Positions 18,301 through 25,283 of a DNA stretch of 64,000 nt are shown here, one piece after another; the stretch's first letter is position 1, and each line of letters opens with the position of its first letter. The position numbers and the translations under genes are program-made. Under the pieces are notes generated by a model that was not told where the DNA came from, did not search any database, and was given only the letters and a program-made list of their open reading frames with translations. The DNA is taken from assembly GCA_050182275.1 (NCBI GenBank), contig JBFXCK010000003.1, forward strand, positions 112,376-176,375. The letters run 5' to 3'. This DNA is from JBFXCK01 sp050182275 (lineage in GTDB: Bacteria; Pseudomonadota; Alphaproteobacteria; SHNJ01).

Positions 18301-18500
18301 CCATCCGCGAGCGTTACCGCGACATGATGAAGCCGACCAGCAAGGGCGAGGCGTTTAATATCGTCACCGACATCGAGCGCGGTCAAACCAACACCATCGA
18401 CGATCTGACGCAAAAATTGGCGAGCGTGAAGGAGATAGAGTCTTTCATGAATACCTATATGACCAAGATCAAGCAGGGCGGATTGAGCAAGATTAATTAG
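15363..18500 (+). CDS. Large exported TPR protein linked to the MotB-like genes
   Basis: The 1045-residue product has a signal peptide (1-23, ending GASYAA). An AMIN-like beta region follows (VVRVGRHPEFIRFSFDWPENVDYTVKV, about 77-160), then a proline/alanine/glutamate linker (about 175-225) and a second beta segment (245-440). The long helical C terminus (about 480-1030) has TPR-type helix pairs such as FYFAHGWMSEALSILKTIVQ and YQQAQEVLKPLLKQ. It starts 3 bp after the MotB-like gene, so the three genes form one unit. The layout suggests a periplasmic scaffold of the flagellar motor, comparable in idea to MotC of rhizobia. That role is inference. Confidence 0.75.
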   Translation: MRFFLPLALLLFLVSIPGASYAALNTQPASAAAEQTNEAPEPLLNQDGPLIAPENNIPLAEPLAPAAPAPAVSSAVVVRVGRHPEFIRFSFDWPENVDYTVKVSDTKVILQFSKAGDLNSQPFSKILGDGISDVAAYKEDGKLKVVFTLIKPAQGRWFKDGKTVALDILAPQASAEKPPAKAPEVKAEPPKPEPEPAKAEAPPPEAPEVKAQPKSASPYPPEKAAPREAVDGQQLQHDAPRELVNKPAVPLSLQRGEKTVSLKFSWDKLPGAAVFQRAGYVWIVFDQDADFVLDAVAQNVAKVLGKVETISLNGGVALRLQSIPGLELALGNDPKNFEIIMRKKGGVPNVALKIDTLTDENGRPYLYLSAGVEVKRLFTITDPEVGDQFLVAPLSKYGLGVNGLREYAPFRLLPTIQGIVMQSFSDQVAMMPQALGVEIASKQGLAITPPPSAEAPEKMASEEEYGPPIPTAAEMDRPVLDFAGWQRGKPSSFLSIERQLWQKIVSLPLKERSAARFDLAAFYFAHGWMSEALSILKTIVQEDEAFARDLNFIAIYGVASLLNGDVKTADDYLKDPRFDDKRDIIMWRAVVAAEQRDYLAAAEQFKRAGEENPAIPSDLRRAILRLKLNALIESEDFDGLEQAIVAYQKSPDASLFRNEWQYWKGLMLALRSEYQQAQEVLKPLLKQEDPWLYTRSELTLIKYGLESEAIKRDEAIARLERLRFAWRGDAFEYKVLVLLGRLQLEEGRWRDGMRGLRRALSMYPSEPGTHEVLEQLGDAFKKLFLEGGVNEMPPLTQLAMFDEFRELTPTGPEGDEIIRSLVDRLVAVDLLPRAAELLEHQVNFRLNGIERTKVANRLALIYLLDRKPEAAVKALDLSNSPDMDEALQQERRLLRARALFMQNQTNQALPLILNDPGHEADLLRADIYWRLRNWSLAARSLAKVIGETAVEEKLSEDQAQQILNLAVATSLSGDIVALKTIRERYRDMMKPTSKGEAFNIVTDIERGQTNTIDDLTQKLASVKEIESFMNTYMTKIKQGGLSKIN

Positions 18501-18534
18501 GAATTAAAGCCTTTTGTTTTCAATAGCTTAAATA

Positions 18535-18616
18535 TATTCACCGCATTTTATGCGTAGATTATGCTTGCACATGCGGAGAATAAATTGTATATTCACCGCA
18601 TAAGGTGCGGAGAATG
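18535..18616. promoter_or_regulatory. Palindromic operator cluster overlapping the Fic start codon
   Basis: Five half-sites of TATTCACCGCAT or its complement occur at 18535-18546, 18550-18560 (diverged), 18571-18582, 18590-18601 and 18605-18616. The first two and the last two form dyads with 3-base centres, about 55 bp apart. The last half-site includes the Fic ATG. This is the arrangement of an autoregulatory operator, and the encoded Fic protein carries a C-terminal winged-helix-like domain that could bind it. Confidence 0.7.
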
Positions 18617-19726
18617 AAACCCTATATCCATCAATTGAAAAACTGGCCCGGCTTTAGCTGGGACCAGGAAAAACTAACCTCCCGGCTTGCCGCCGCGCGG
18701 CATCGCCAAGGCCGTCTTATGGGGCGGATGGAATCGCTGGGTTTTCGCTTGCAAGATGAAGCGGTGTTGGAAACACTGACAATGGATGTTCTAAAATCAA
18801 GTGAAATTGAAGGCGAAATTTTAGCGCGCGCCGAGGTGCGTTCCTCGATCGCGCGGAAATTGGGAATGAATATTGGCGGACTTATCCCCTCCAGCCGCAA
18901 TGTGGATGGCGTGGTCGAGATGATGATGGATGCCACACAAAATTTTTCATCCGCCTTAACCCAAAAAAAATTGTTTACTTGGCATGCGGCGCTATTTCCG
19001 GGGCAGCAAAGCGGCTTAGAGAAAATCACCACCGGCAAATGGCGCAATGATAAGAAAGGGCCGATGCAAGTTATTTCAGGCCCCTTAGGGCGGGAACGGG
19101 TGCATTATGAAGCGCCTGCCGCCAAACGCTTGCCGCGCGAAATGAAAATTTTTTTAGAATGGTTCAATAAACCTTTGCCGCTTGATCCGGTTTTAAAGGC
19201 GGGAATCGCGCATTTATGGTTCGTCACCATCCATCCTTTTGAAGACGGGAATGGGCGCATCGCCCGCGCTATCGCCGATATGCAGCTCGCCCGCGCCGAC
19301 GGCAGCGCGCGGCGTTTTTACAGCATGTCGAATCAAATCCAGCAGGAACGGAAAGATTATTATGCGAAGCTGGAAGAAACCCAAAAAGGCAGCCTGGATA
19401 TCACCGATTGGCTGGAATGGTTTTTGGCCTGTTGGGAGCGGGCTATCGCCTCAACCGAAAAAACCTTATCGGCAGTGCTTGCCAAAGCCCGTTTCTGGGA
19501 AGCCCATGCCGCCACGTCTTTTAATGAACGCCAGCGCCTGATGCTGAATAAATTACTGGATGGTTTTGAAGGGAAGTTTACTTCCTCGAAATGGGCGAAA
19601 ATGGCCAAATGCTCGCAAGATACAGCCTTGCGGGATATTCAAGATTTAATCAATCAAGATGTTCTTAGAAAAGACGCCGGCGGGGGCCGCAGCACCGGCT
19701 ATAAATTGCTTTATCCCAACCCATAG
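18614..19726 (+). CDS. Fic family AMP-transferase with DUF4172 and winged-helix domains
   Basis: The 370-residue enzyme is of the class that attaches AMP or another nucleotide moiety to target proteins. The N-terminal DUF4172-like region begins YIHQLKNWPGFSWD. An inhibitory-helix motif SSEIEG fits [S/T]xxxE[G/N], which makes it a class II Fic that is auto-inhibited from within. The catalytic motif HPFEDGNGRIAR starts at about residue 207. The C-terminal part (about 295-370) looks like a winged helix (SSKWAKMAKCSQDTALRDIQDL). The ATG at 18614 is preferred over an in-frame GTG at 18605, and both lie within the operator. Its 3' end overlaps the convergent fliP by 16 bp. There is no partner antitoxin gene. 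Confidence 0.92.
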   Translation: MKPYIHQLKNWPGFSWDQEKLTSRLAAARHRQGRLMGRMESLGFRLQDEAVLETLTMDVLKSSEIEGEILARAEVRSSIARKLGMNIGGLIPSSRNVDGVVEMMMDATQNFSSALTQKKLFTWHAALFPGQQSGLEKITTGKWRNDKKGPMQVISGPLGRERVHYEAPAAKRLPREMKIFLEWFNKPLPLDPVLKAGIAHLWFVTIHPFEDGNGRIARAIADMQLARADGSARRFYSMSNQIQQERKDYYAKLEETQKGSLDITDWLEWFLACWERAIASTEKTLSAVLAKARFWEAHAATSFNERQRLMLNKLLDGFEGKFTSSKWAKMAKCSQDTALRDIQDLINQDVLRKDAGGGRSTGYKLLYPNP

Positions 19727-20460
19727 CTTTGCATCAAGCTGCCGGCCACCAGGTGCCAGCCATCGACCATGACAAAGAAGATCAATTTAAACGGCAGCGA
19801 GATCATGGCGGGTGGCAGCATCATCATCCCCATCGACATCAGGATCGAGGCCACCACCATGTCGATAATTAAAAAGGGAATAAACAATAAAAAGCCGATT
19901 TCAAAGGCGCGGCGAAGCTCGCTGATCATAAAGGCGGGAATGAGGGCGCTTAGCGGCGTATCGGCGGGTGTTGCGACCGGTTCCATTTTTCCGGCATTCA
20001 TGAATAAGGCCAAATCATTGCTGCGGGTATGAATCAGCATGAATTCCTTTACCGGCGCCATGGTGCGCTTAAAGGCCTCCTCTTCTTGAATGTCATTTGC
20101 CATATAGGGCGCAATCCCTTGGGTATAAGATTTTTCCAAGGTCGGCATCATAATAAAAGCGGTTAAGAATAAAGCCAAACTGATCAAGACCGCATTAGGC
20201 GGGGTTTGCTGCAGGCCCAAAGCGCTGCGTAAAAACGATAGCACCACGATGATCCGGGTAAAGGATGTCACCATCACCAAAATAGATGGCGCCAAGCTTA
20301 AAACCGTAATCAGCGCGATTAATTGCACCAAGCGGCTGGAAAAACCGCCCTCGGCGCCGCCCAAATCCAGGCTTAAATTTTGCGCGAAAGCCGGGTTTAC
20401 AAAAAGCGCCGCCGCCAGCAAGCCGCCAAACAGGCTAAGAAGAAGAGTTTTTATTTTCAT
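19711..20460 (-). CDS. fliP: Flagellar type III export gate protein FliP
   Basis: The 249-residue protein has a cleavable signal peptide (ending NPAFAQ). Its hydrophobic core is that of the FliP/SctR family: SFTRIIVVLSFLRSALGLQQTPPNAVLISLALFLT, then FKRTMAPVKEFM, then FMISELRRAFEIGFLLFIPFLIIDMVVASILMSMGMMMLPP. It forms the export gate with FliQ and FliR, which are encoded 3 kb away on the other strand. It is the last gene of csrA-(flhB paralogue)-(coiled coil)-fliO-fliP. A GGGAG site precedes the ATG. Confidence 0.98.
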   Translation of the reverse strand: MKIKTLLLSLFGGLLAAALFVNPAFAQNLSLDLGGAEGGFSSRLVQLIALITVLSLAPSILVMVTSFTRIIVVLSFLRSALGLQQTPPNAVLISLALFLTAFIMMPTLEKSYTQGIAPYMANDIQEEEAFKRTMAPVKEFMLIHTRSNDLALFMNAGKMEPVATPADTPLSALIPAFMISELRRAFEIGFLLFIPFLIIDMVVASILMSMGMMMLPPAMISLPFKLIFFVMVDGWHLVAGSLMQSYGLG

Positions 20461-20479
20461 CTCAAAAGAACTCCCGGTT

Positions 20480-20761
20480 TTATGAGGCGGGTGGCGAAGG
20501 AGGGGGCGTGATGTTGCTTTCTATCACAAGGCTTCCTTCGGGCGCCAGTAATAACAGATGTTCCTGATTATCGCGCTCAATCAAGATCAGGCGGCGGCGG
20601 CTGTCGACCATTTTCATCGCTTTGATTTTCAGGCGCTGATTATCGGGTGAAGTCAAGGGGCCGGCCCAGCCCGTCCGCCGCAGTGCGATGGCGGCAAGGC
20701 CAATCAGGCCCAGCACGAAGATTAAGGCGGCGATGTATTTTAAATAGAGAAGATTATCCAT
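20480..20761 (-). CDS. fliO: Flagellar biosynthesis protein FliO
   Basis: The 93-residue protein has an N-terminal membrane helix (YIAALIFVLGLIGLAAIALRR, about 9-29) and a cytoplasmic domain RLKIKAMKMVDSRRRLILIERDNQEHLLLLAPEGSLVIE, the small beta domain of FliO. FliO is a scaffold for FliP ring assembly in the membrane. Position directly before fliP supports the call, and the length is at the short end of the family. Confidence 0.9.
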   Translation of the reverse strand: MDNLLYLKYIAALIFVLGLIGLAAIALRRTGWAGPLTSPDNQRLKIKAMKMVDSRRRLILIERDNQEHLLLLAPEGSLVIESNITPPPSPPAS

Positions 20762-20766
20762 AATTC

Positions 20767-21081
20767 TTATTTCTTCGGCTTGCCATAGGCGGTTAGGGCA
20801 TGGCGCTGCTGGTTCAGGATTTTAAGTTCCTCGCTCAAAGCGCCGCTGAGTTGAGAAAAATCCTGATGCAATTGATCCATCTCGGCCAATAAATTGCTTA
20901 AGGTTTTGTGCAAGGCCGGGCGGTCATTGGCGGGCGCCTGGGCCGCCGCTTCGCAAATTTCTTGAATGCGGGTTTGCAAGCCTGTGATGTCGGGCGCCTG
21001 TCCGGCTTTCACTTGGGTGCGGAGCGAAGCCGTCATGCCAAAGACGGCGTCAATTTGCTGTGATAAAGAAGGCTTGGTCAT
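20767..21081 (-). CDS. Small coiled-coil protein in the csrA-fliP operon
   Basis: The 104-residue soluble helical protein has heptads from about residue 25 to 95 (LHKTLSNLLAEMDQLHQDFSQLSGALSEELKILNQQ) and no membrane segment. I do not recognise the family. Size and shape recall flagellar export chaperones of the FlgN/FliT kind, but no specific motif supports this. It overlaps the upstream flhB-paralogue stop by 4 bp (ATGA) and lies 5 bp before fliO, so it is co-translated with export-apparatus genes. Confidence 0.65.
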   Translation of the reverse strand: MTKPSLSQQIDAVFGMTASLRTQVKAGQAPDITGLQTRIQEICEAAAQAPANDRPALHKTLSNLLAEMDQLHQDFSQLSGALSEELKILNQQRHALTAYGKPKK

Positions 21082-21419
21082 GATTCGTCTTTCTTTTCCC
21101 AGGGCGGGGTGATTCCATTGGCACGATAGACGTAAGATAGAATTTCGGCAACCGCCATAAACGCTTCGAGCGGAATTTGCCAGCCCACCTCTAATTCGGC
21201 CAGCATTTGCGCTAGATCGGGGTCTTCCCGCACCTTAACCCCATTGGCGAAAGCGATGCTTAATATTTGTTCGGCCACCAAGCCGCGTCCGGTCGCCACC
21301 ACCGTTGGCACAGTGTCGGTTTTAATATCATGCTCGATCGCCACGGCCAGTTTTTGGGTAGATTTAGGCTTGCGCCGTTCAGGCGGCTGGGGGGGATTAT
21401 TGGGTGGCAAATTTGCCAT
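21078..21419 (-). CDS. FlhB C-terminal-domain paralogue (FlhX/EscU-YscU-like)
   Basis: The 113-residue protein corresponds to the cytoplasmic domain of FlhB without its membrane part: KLAVAIEHDIKTDTVPTVVATGRGLVAEQILSIAFANGVKVREDPDLAQMLAELEVGWQIPLEAFMAVAEILSYVYR. The NPTH autocleavage motif is not present, so it may mimic the processed C-terminal fragment. Stand-alone FlhB C-domains can partly replace the cleaved fragment of FlhB in some bacteria. Here full-length FlhB with NPTH is encoded at 24128-25201. The start overlaps the csrA stop by one base. Confidence 0.85.
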   Translation of the reverse strand: MANLPPNNPPQPPERRKPKSTQKLAVAIEHDIKTDTVPTVVATGRGLVAEQILSIAFANGVKVREDPDLAQMLAELEVGWQIPLEAFMAVAEILSYVYRANGITPPWEKKDES

Positions 21420-21646
21420 TATTTTTTAGGGGAGGAGGCCATCAATCCGGCGGCAAGATTTTGCCCCTCTAACGCGGCACGATTTTCCTCTTGGATACGC
21501 TCAAATACCTCCCGGCGCAAAACGGTAGCGCTGGGGGGAAAGGTAAAGCCAAGCTTAATGGAACGGCCGCGGATTTCCGTGACAATCACTTCAATCGTGC
21601 CATTGATAACGACGGATTCGCCAATTTTTCGAGTGAGATAAAGCAT
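21419..21646 (-). CDS. csrA: Carbon storage regulator CsrA
   Basis: The 75-residue RNA-binding dimer begins MLYLTRKIGESVVINGTIEVIVTEIRGRSIKLGF, an almost canonical CsrA core, followed by VLRREVFERIQEENRAAL. It blocks or stabilises target mRNAs by binding GGA in hairpins near ribosome sites, and flagellin and flagellar mRNAs are frequent targets. It heads the leftward operon with export genes. Its own leader has ACAGGAAGT directly over the ribosome-binding site, a CsrA-like site that could give autoregulation. Confidence 0.96.
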   Translation of the reverse strand: MLYLTRKIGESVVINGTIEVIVTEIRGRSIKLGFTFPPSATVLRREVFERIQEENRAALEGQNLAAGLMASSPKK

Positions 21647-21803
21647 AACTTCCTGTCTTGCTAAGAATATATCCTTTTAGCCCATAACCACCCCTAATAC
21701 CATTGATAAAGCGACTTTTACCGAAAATTAACCCAGTTGGTATAAAACTTGAATGGGTAAAGTTATCTGGCTTGGGGAAGTTACAGCCAGGGGGAGATGA
21801 AGC
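21647..21803. promoter_or_regulatory. Divergent csrA / flgB promoter region with CtrA-like box
   Basis: The 157-bp divide contains TTTACCGAAAATTAAC at 21717-21732, one base from the CtrA consensus TTAA-N7-TTAAC. The site is almost central, 71 bp from the csrA start and 72 bp from the flgB start. The flgB side ends with a strong GGGGGAG ribosome-binding site at 21790-21796. Confidence 0.55.
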
Positions 21804-22217
21804 TTGAATTTAAACGATACCGCTTTATTCCAAGTTTTGGAGGGCCGCATGAAATGGGCGGCCACGCGGCAAAAGGTTATTGCCGATAACGTCGCCAACG
21901 CCAACACGCCCGGCTTTAAATCACGCGATTTAAAGCCGTTGAGTTTTGAAGAATTGGTCAAAAAAGCCAGCGCGCCGCATATGGGCCTGGCTCAAACCGC
22001 GCCCGGCCACATCGCTCCTAAGGGCGCCGCCGGGTCTTTTCCCTTGGCGAATAAGCAAAAGGCGACCGATATGACCATCAGCCAAAATGACGTCAGTTTG
22101 GAAGATGAAATGATGAAAAACGCTCAAACCCAGGAACATTACCGCTTAAGCACGGGTTTGTACCGCAGCTACACCGATTTATTACGCAGCGCTTTGGGCA
22201 AGGGCCCAGGGCAATAA
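21804..22217 (+). CDS. flgB: Flagellar proximal rod protein FlgB
   Basis: The 137-residue rod protein starts at a TTG, 7 bp after GGGGGAG. The nearby ATG at 21797 is in another frame. The sequence LFQVLEGRMKWAATRQKVIADNVANANTPGFKSRDL is the rod N-terminal motif, and the C-terminal helix is EHYRLSTGLYRSYTDLLRSALGKG. It is the first gene of flgB-flgC-fliE-fliQ-fliR-flhB. Confidence 0.96.
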   Translation: MNLNDTALFQVLEGRMKWAATRQKVIADNVANANTPGFKSRDLKPLSFEELVKKASAPHMGLAQTAPGHIAPKGAAGSFPLANKQKATDMTISQNDVSLEDEMMKNAQTQEHYRLSTGLYRSYTDLLRSALGKGPGQ

Positions 22218-22241
22218 TAGAGATAGAACAAGGAATTAGTC

Positions 22242-22649
22242 ATGGATCTTAACGCGGCAATGCAAGTTTCCGGCTCCGGCCTTAAAGCGCAAAGCCAGCG
22301 CTTGCGCATTATCGCCGAAAACTTGGCCAATGCCGAATCGCTGCCCCCGGCTCCTGGCAAGGCGCCGTATCAACGCAAAGTCGTGACTTTCAAAAATACC
22401 TTGGATAAGGAACTGGGCGCCAATACCGTAAAAATGGATAAGACCAGGCGCGATACTTCGCCTTTTCAAATGCGCTACGAGCCCGGCCATCCTTCCGCCG
22501 ACGCCAATGGCTATGTCAGCTTGCCCAATGTCAATCCGATGATTGAAATGGCCGATATGCGGGAAGCGCAGCGTTCCTACGAAGCGAATTTAAGTATGCT
22601 GGAATCATCGCGGAATATGTTGCGCTCAACGCTGGACCTATTAAGATAG
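22242..22649 (+). CDS. flgC: Flagellar proximal rod protein FlgC
   Basis: This 135-residue rod protein has the N terminus LNAAMQVSGSGLKAQSQRLRIIAENLANAES and the FlgC-type ending YVSLPNVNPMIEMADMREAQRSYEANLSMLESSRNMLRSTLDLLR. Length and order (flgB, 24 bp gap, flgC, 10 bp gap, fliE) are standard. Confidence 0.98.
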   Translation: MDLNAAMQVSGSGLKAQSQRLRIIAENLANAESLPPAPGKAPYQRKVVTFKNTLDKELGANTVKMDKTRRDTSPFQMRYEPGHPSADANGYVSLPNVNPMIEMADMREAQRSYEANLSMLESSRNMLRSTLDLLR

Positions 22650-22659
22650 GAGTTGAATT

Positions 22660-22977
22660 ATGCCGGTTAATTTCACCCCCAATTTCGCTCAAGCCGCCGC
22701 CGCTTACGGCAAAATCAACTCGAATCCGTTAGAGGGCAACGAGGCCGCCGGCAACCAAGGCAGCGGCTTTGGCAGCATGCTGGGCGGGGTATTGACCGAT
22801 CTAGCCGGCGCCACCCGCGCCGCCGAAAAGACCACCTTGCAGGCTCTATCCGGCAAAGCCGATGTAAGTGATTTGGTCACCGCCGTCGCCAGCGCTAAAG
22901 TTGCGGTTGACGAATTTACCGCCATCCGCGACCGCGTGATCGGCGCTTATCAAGAAATCATGCGGATGCCGGTTTAG
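22660..22977 (+). CDS. fliE: Flagellar hook-basal body complex protein FliE
   Basis: The 105-residue adaptor joins the MS ring/export gate to the rod. It has a Gly/Ala-rich N terminus. The conserved helical end ALSGKADVSDLVTAVASAKVAVDEFTAIRDRVIGAYQEIMRMPV matches FliE closely. The downstream fliQ gene is separated from it by a dispersed palindromic repeat. Confidence 0.96.
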   Translation: MPVNFTPNFAQAAAAYGKINSNPLEGNEAAGNQGSGFGSMLGGVLTDLAGATRAAEKTTLQALSGKADVSDLVTAVASAKVAVDEFTAIRDRVIGAYQEIMRMPV

Positions 22978-22980
22978 TAA

Positions 22981-23031
22981 TCATCCTTCGACAAGCTCAG
23001 GATGAGCTCATGGTGAGCCTGTCGAACCATG
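22981..23031 (+). repeat. Dispersed bipartite palindromic repeat, copy 1
   Basis: Two inverted 25-base halves share the core TTCGACAAGCTCA. The left half has arms CATCC/GGATG and the right half (complement strand) CATGG/CCATG. It lies between fliE and fliQ, inside an otherwise continuous operon. Further copies are at 29217, 33792 and 35611. Confidence 0.9.
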
Positions 23032-23082
23032 AATATTACGCATCTAATTGCTTTTTCTGATCAATCCTCCTAGACTTCCCTT

Positions 23083-23346
23083 ATGGAACAAGCCGATATT
23101 ATCGATATTTGCCAGGAAGCGATTATTGTTATGCTGAAAATAGGCGCGCCGATGCTGATTGTTGCGTTGGTGGTCGGTGTCGGCATTTCCTTGCTGCAGG
23201 CTTTAACGCAAATGCAGGAAACCACTTTATCTTTCGTGCCCAAAATCGTCGCGATGTTTTTAGCGGCTTTAATTGCGCTGCCTTTCATGTTCGCCACCTT
23301 AATCGGCTTTACCGAGCGTTTGATGGAACGCGTCGGTTCTTTGTGA
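23083..23346 (+). CDS. fliQ: Flagellar type III export gate protein FliQ
   Basis: The 87-residue membrane protein has two helices (MLKIGAPMLIVALVVGVGISLLQA and IVAMFLAALIALPFMFATLIGF) separated by the conserved LTQMQETTLSFVPK loop. Length and motif are canonical. No clear ribosome-binding site precedes the ATG. The upstream 50 bp hold the end of the palindromic repeat and a pyrimidine-rich stretch. Confidence 0.97.
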   Translation: MEQADIIDICQEAIIVMLKIGAPMLIVALVVGVGISLLQALTQMQETTLSFVPKIVAMFLAALIALPFMFATLIGFTERLMERVGSL

Positions 23347-23350
23347 GGCG

Positions 23351-24124
23351 ATGGCGTCCCCTCTTACCAGTTTAGTTCCGGGCGAAGTTTTTCTATTCCT
23401 ATTGCTGTTCGCCCGCATCGGCACGGCGATGATGCTGTTGCCAGGCTTTGGCGAAACCTTTGTTAATCCGCGCATGCGCTTGACCATTTCTTTGGCGATG
23501 TGCGTTTTGCTGTTTCCGATTTTGCGCGGGCAATTTCCGCCATTACCCACCAGTGTGGCGGGTACGGCGTTATTAATCGGCGGTGAAATCGGGGTGGGGC
23601 TGTTCATCGGCGCGATTACGCGGCTTTTGCTTTCGGCGCTGGAATTGGCCGGCAGCGTCATTGCGATGCAAACCGGCCTGTCGGCGGCGATGGCGTTTAA
23701 CCCGGTTATGGCGGGGCAGGGCTCATTGCCCGGCGTGTTTTTGCAAATCACCGGCGTGGTGCTGATTTTCATCAGCAACACCCATCACGTCATGATTCAG
23801 GCCTTGATCGAAAGCTATCAAATGTTCGTGCCCGGCAAATTGCCGCCGGTCGATGATTTCAGCATGGCGGTGATTATGGCCTTAAGCCGCAGTTTTTATT
23901 TGGCGATTCAATTGGCGGCGCCGTTTTTGGTGGTAGGCTTGGTGTTTTATGTCGGCCTTGGCTTGCTGGCGCGCTTGATGCCGCAAATCCAGGTATTCTT
24001 CATCGCCGTGCCGCTGCAATTGATGATAGGTTTCTTATTGCTGGCGGTGACTTTGGCCGCGATGATGACCTGGTATCTTGACCGCTTTAACGATAATGTC
24101 ATCGCGCTGGTGGCAGGCCAATAG
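23351..24124 (+). CDS. fliR: Flagellar type III export gate protein FliR
   Basis: The 257-residue integral membrane protein of the FliR/SctT family has a gate motif MMLLPGFGETFVNPRMRLTISLAMCVLLFPIL (about 30-61). It also has the central stretch GEIGVGLFIGAITRLLLSALELAGSVIAMQTGLS and about six helices. The end FFIAVPLQLMIGFLLLAVTLAAMMTWYLD is typical. It begins 4 bp after fliQ and ends 3 bp before flhB. Confidence 0.97.
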   Translation: MASPLTSLVPGEVFLFLLLFARIGTAMMLLPGFGETFVNPRMRLTISLAMCVLLFPILRGQFPPLPTSVAGTALLIGGEIGVGLFIGAITRLLLSALELAGSVIAMQTGLSAAMAFNPVMAGQGSLPGVFLQITGVVLIFISNTHHVMIQALIESYQMFVPGKLPPVDDFSMAVIMALSRSFYLAIQLAAPFLVVGLVFYVGLGLLARLMPQIQVFFIAVPLQLMIGFLLLAVTLAAMMTWYLDRFNDNVIALVAGQ

Positions 24125-24127
24125 CGC

Positions 24128-25201
24128 ATGAGCGAAGAGCAGGACGATTCCCAGAAAACCGAAGAACCTTCGCAGCGGAAACTGGACGAGGCGCAAAAGC
24201 GCGGCCAAGTCCTTCAATCGCGCGAAATCAATCACTGGTTCATGATTTTGGCCGCCGGCGTGGTGGTGATGCTGCTATCGCCCGTCATTATGCGGCAATT
24301 AAAAGAATTGCTGGTGGTATATCTGGCGAATGCCGATGCCTATTCCGGCGCGCCTGCGGTGATTGGGCCGCTATTGACGGCGACCTTCGCCAAAGCTTTA
24401 TTGATCATGGGCTTCGCCTTCGCCGTGCTAATCGCCGCCGCTGTGCTGGGGAATATTTTGCAGCATGGGCTGGTGTTTTCGCCCGAAGTTTTAATGCCGA
24501 AATTAGAGCGGGTGTCGCCCTTGGCCGGCTTCAAGCGTTTATTCTCGATGCGGGCGACGGTCGAGTTGCTGAAAGGCGTTTTGAAATTATCCATCATCGG
24601 CGCGGTGGCGTTTTTATTGATGGCGCCGATGTGGGATCAGGTGCAGGCTTTTATTCCCCTCGAAATGGGCGGGTTGATTGCTATTATCCACCGCCTCATC
24701 ACCCGCCTGATCTTGGGCGTTTTGGCGATTATGACGGTGGTGGCGGCGTTCGACTGGCTTTATCAGCGCATGGAATTTATGAAGCAAATGCGCATGAGCC
24801 GCCAGGAATTAAAAGACGAATTCAAGCAATCCGAGGGTGATCCGGCCGTCAAGCAGCGCTTGCGCCAAATCCGCGTCCAGCGCGCCAGGAAGCGCATGAT
24901 GGCCGCCGTGCCTTCGGCCAGCGTGGTCGTCACCAACCCGACCCATTATGCGGTCGCGCTTAAATATGACCAGGCCCGCATGAATGCGCCGGTGGTGGTG
25001 GCCAAGGGCCTTGACCTCATCGCCGAACGCATCCGCAAAGTCGCCGATCAAAACAACATCCCCATCGTCGCCAACGCCCCGCTCGCCCGCGCGCTCTATA
25101 CCGTTGAACTGGATGACGAAATCCCCGAAGAGCATTATAAGGCCGTCGCCGAAATCATCGGCTATGTGATGCGTTTGAAGAATAGATTCAAACCAAATTA
25201 A
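24128..25201 (+). CDS. flhB: Flagellar export switch protein FlhB
   Basis: The 357-residue protein has four membrane helices in the first 210 residues and a cytoplasmic domain. That domain bears the autocleavage motif NPTH (Asn270-His273) in VVVTNPTHYAVALKYD. Self-cleavage between Asn and Pro switches export from rod/hook to filament substrates. The N terminus QDDSQKTEEPSQRKLDEAQKRGQV is the family signature. A separate FlhB C-domain paralogue is encoded at 21078-21419. Confidence 0.98.
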   Translation: MSEEQDDSQKTEEPSQRKLDEAQKRGQVLQSREINHWFMILAAGVVVMLLSPVIMRQLKELLVVYLANADAYSGAPAVIGPLLTATFAKALLIMGFAFAVLIAAAVLGNILQHGLVFSPEVLMPKLERVSPLAGFKRLFSMRATVELLKGVLKLSIIGAVAFLLMAPMWDQVQAFIPLEMGGLIAIIHRLITRLILGVLAIMTVVAAFDWLYQRMEFMKQMRMSRQELKDEFKQSEGDPAVKQRLRQIRVQRARKRMMAAVPSASVVVTNPTHYAVALKYDQARMNAPVVVAKGLDLIAERIRKVADQNNIPIVANAPLARALYTVELDDEIPEEHYKAVAEIIGYVMRLKNRFKPN

Positions 25202-25283
25202 CCCCGCCACCCCCTTATCCATTGCCATCGCCGCCGGGGAGACCTAATAATAAAAAGCCCCTTTTCCACGCAATGGTTATTCC

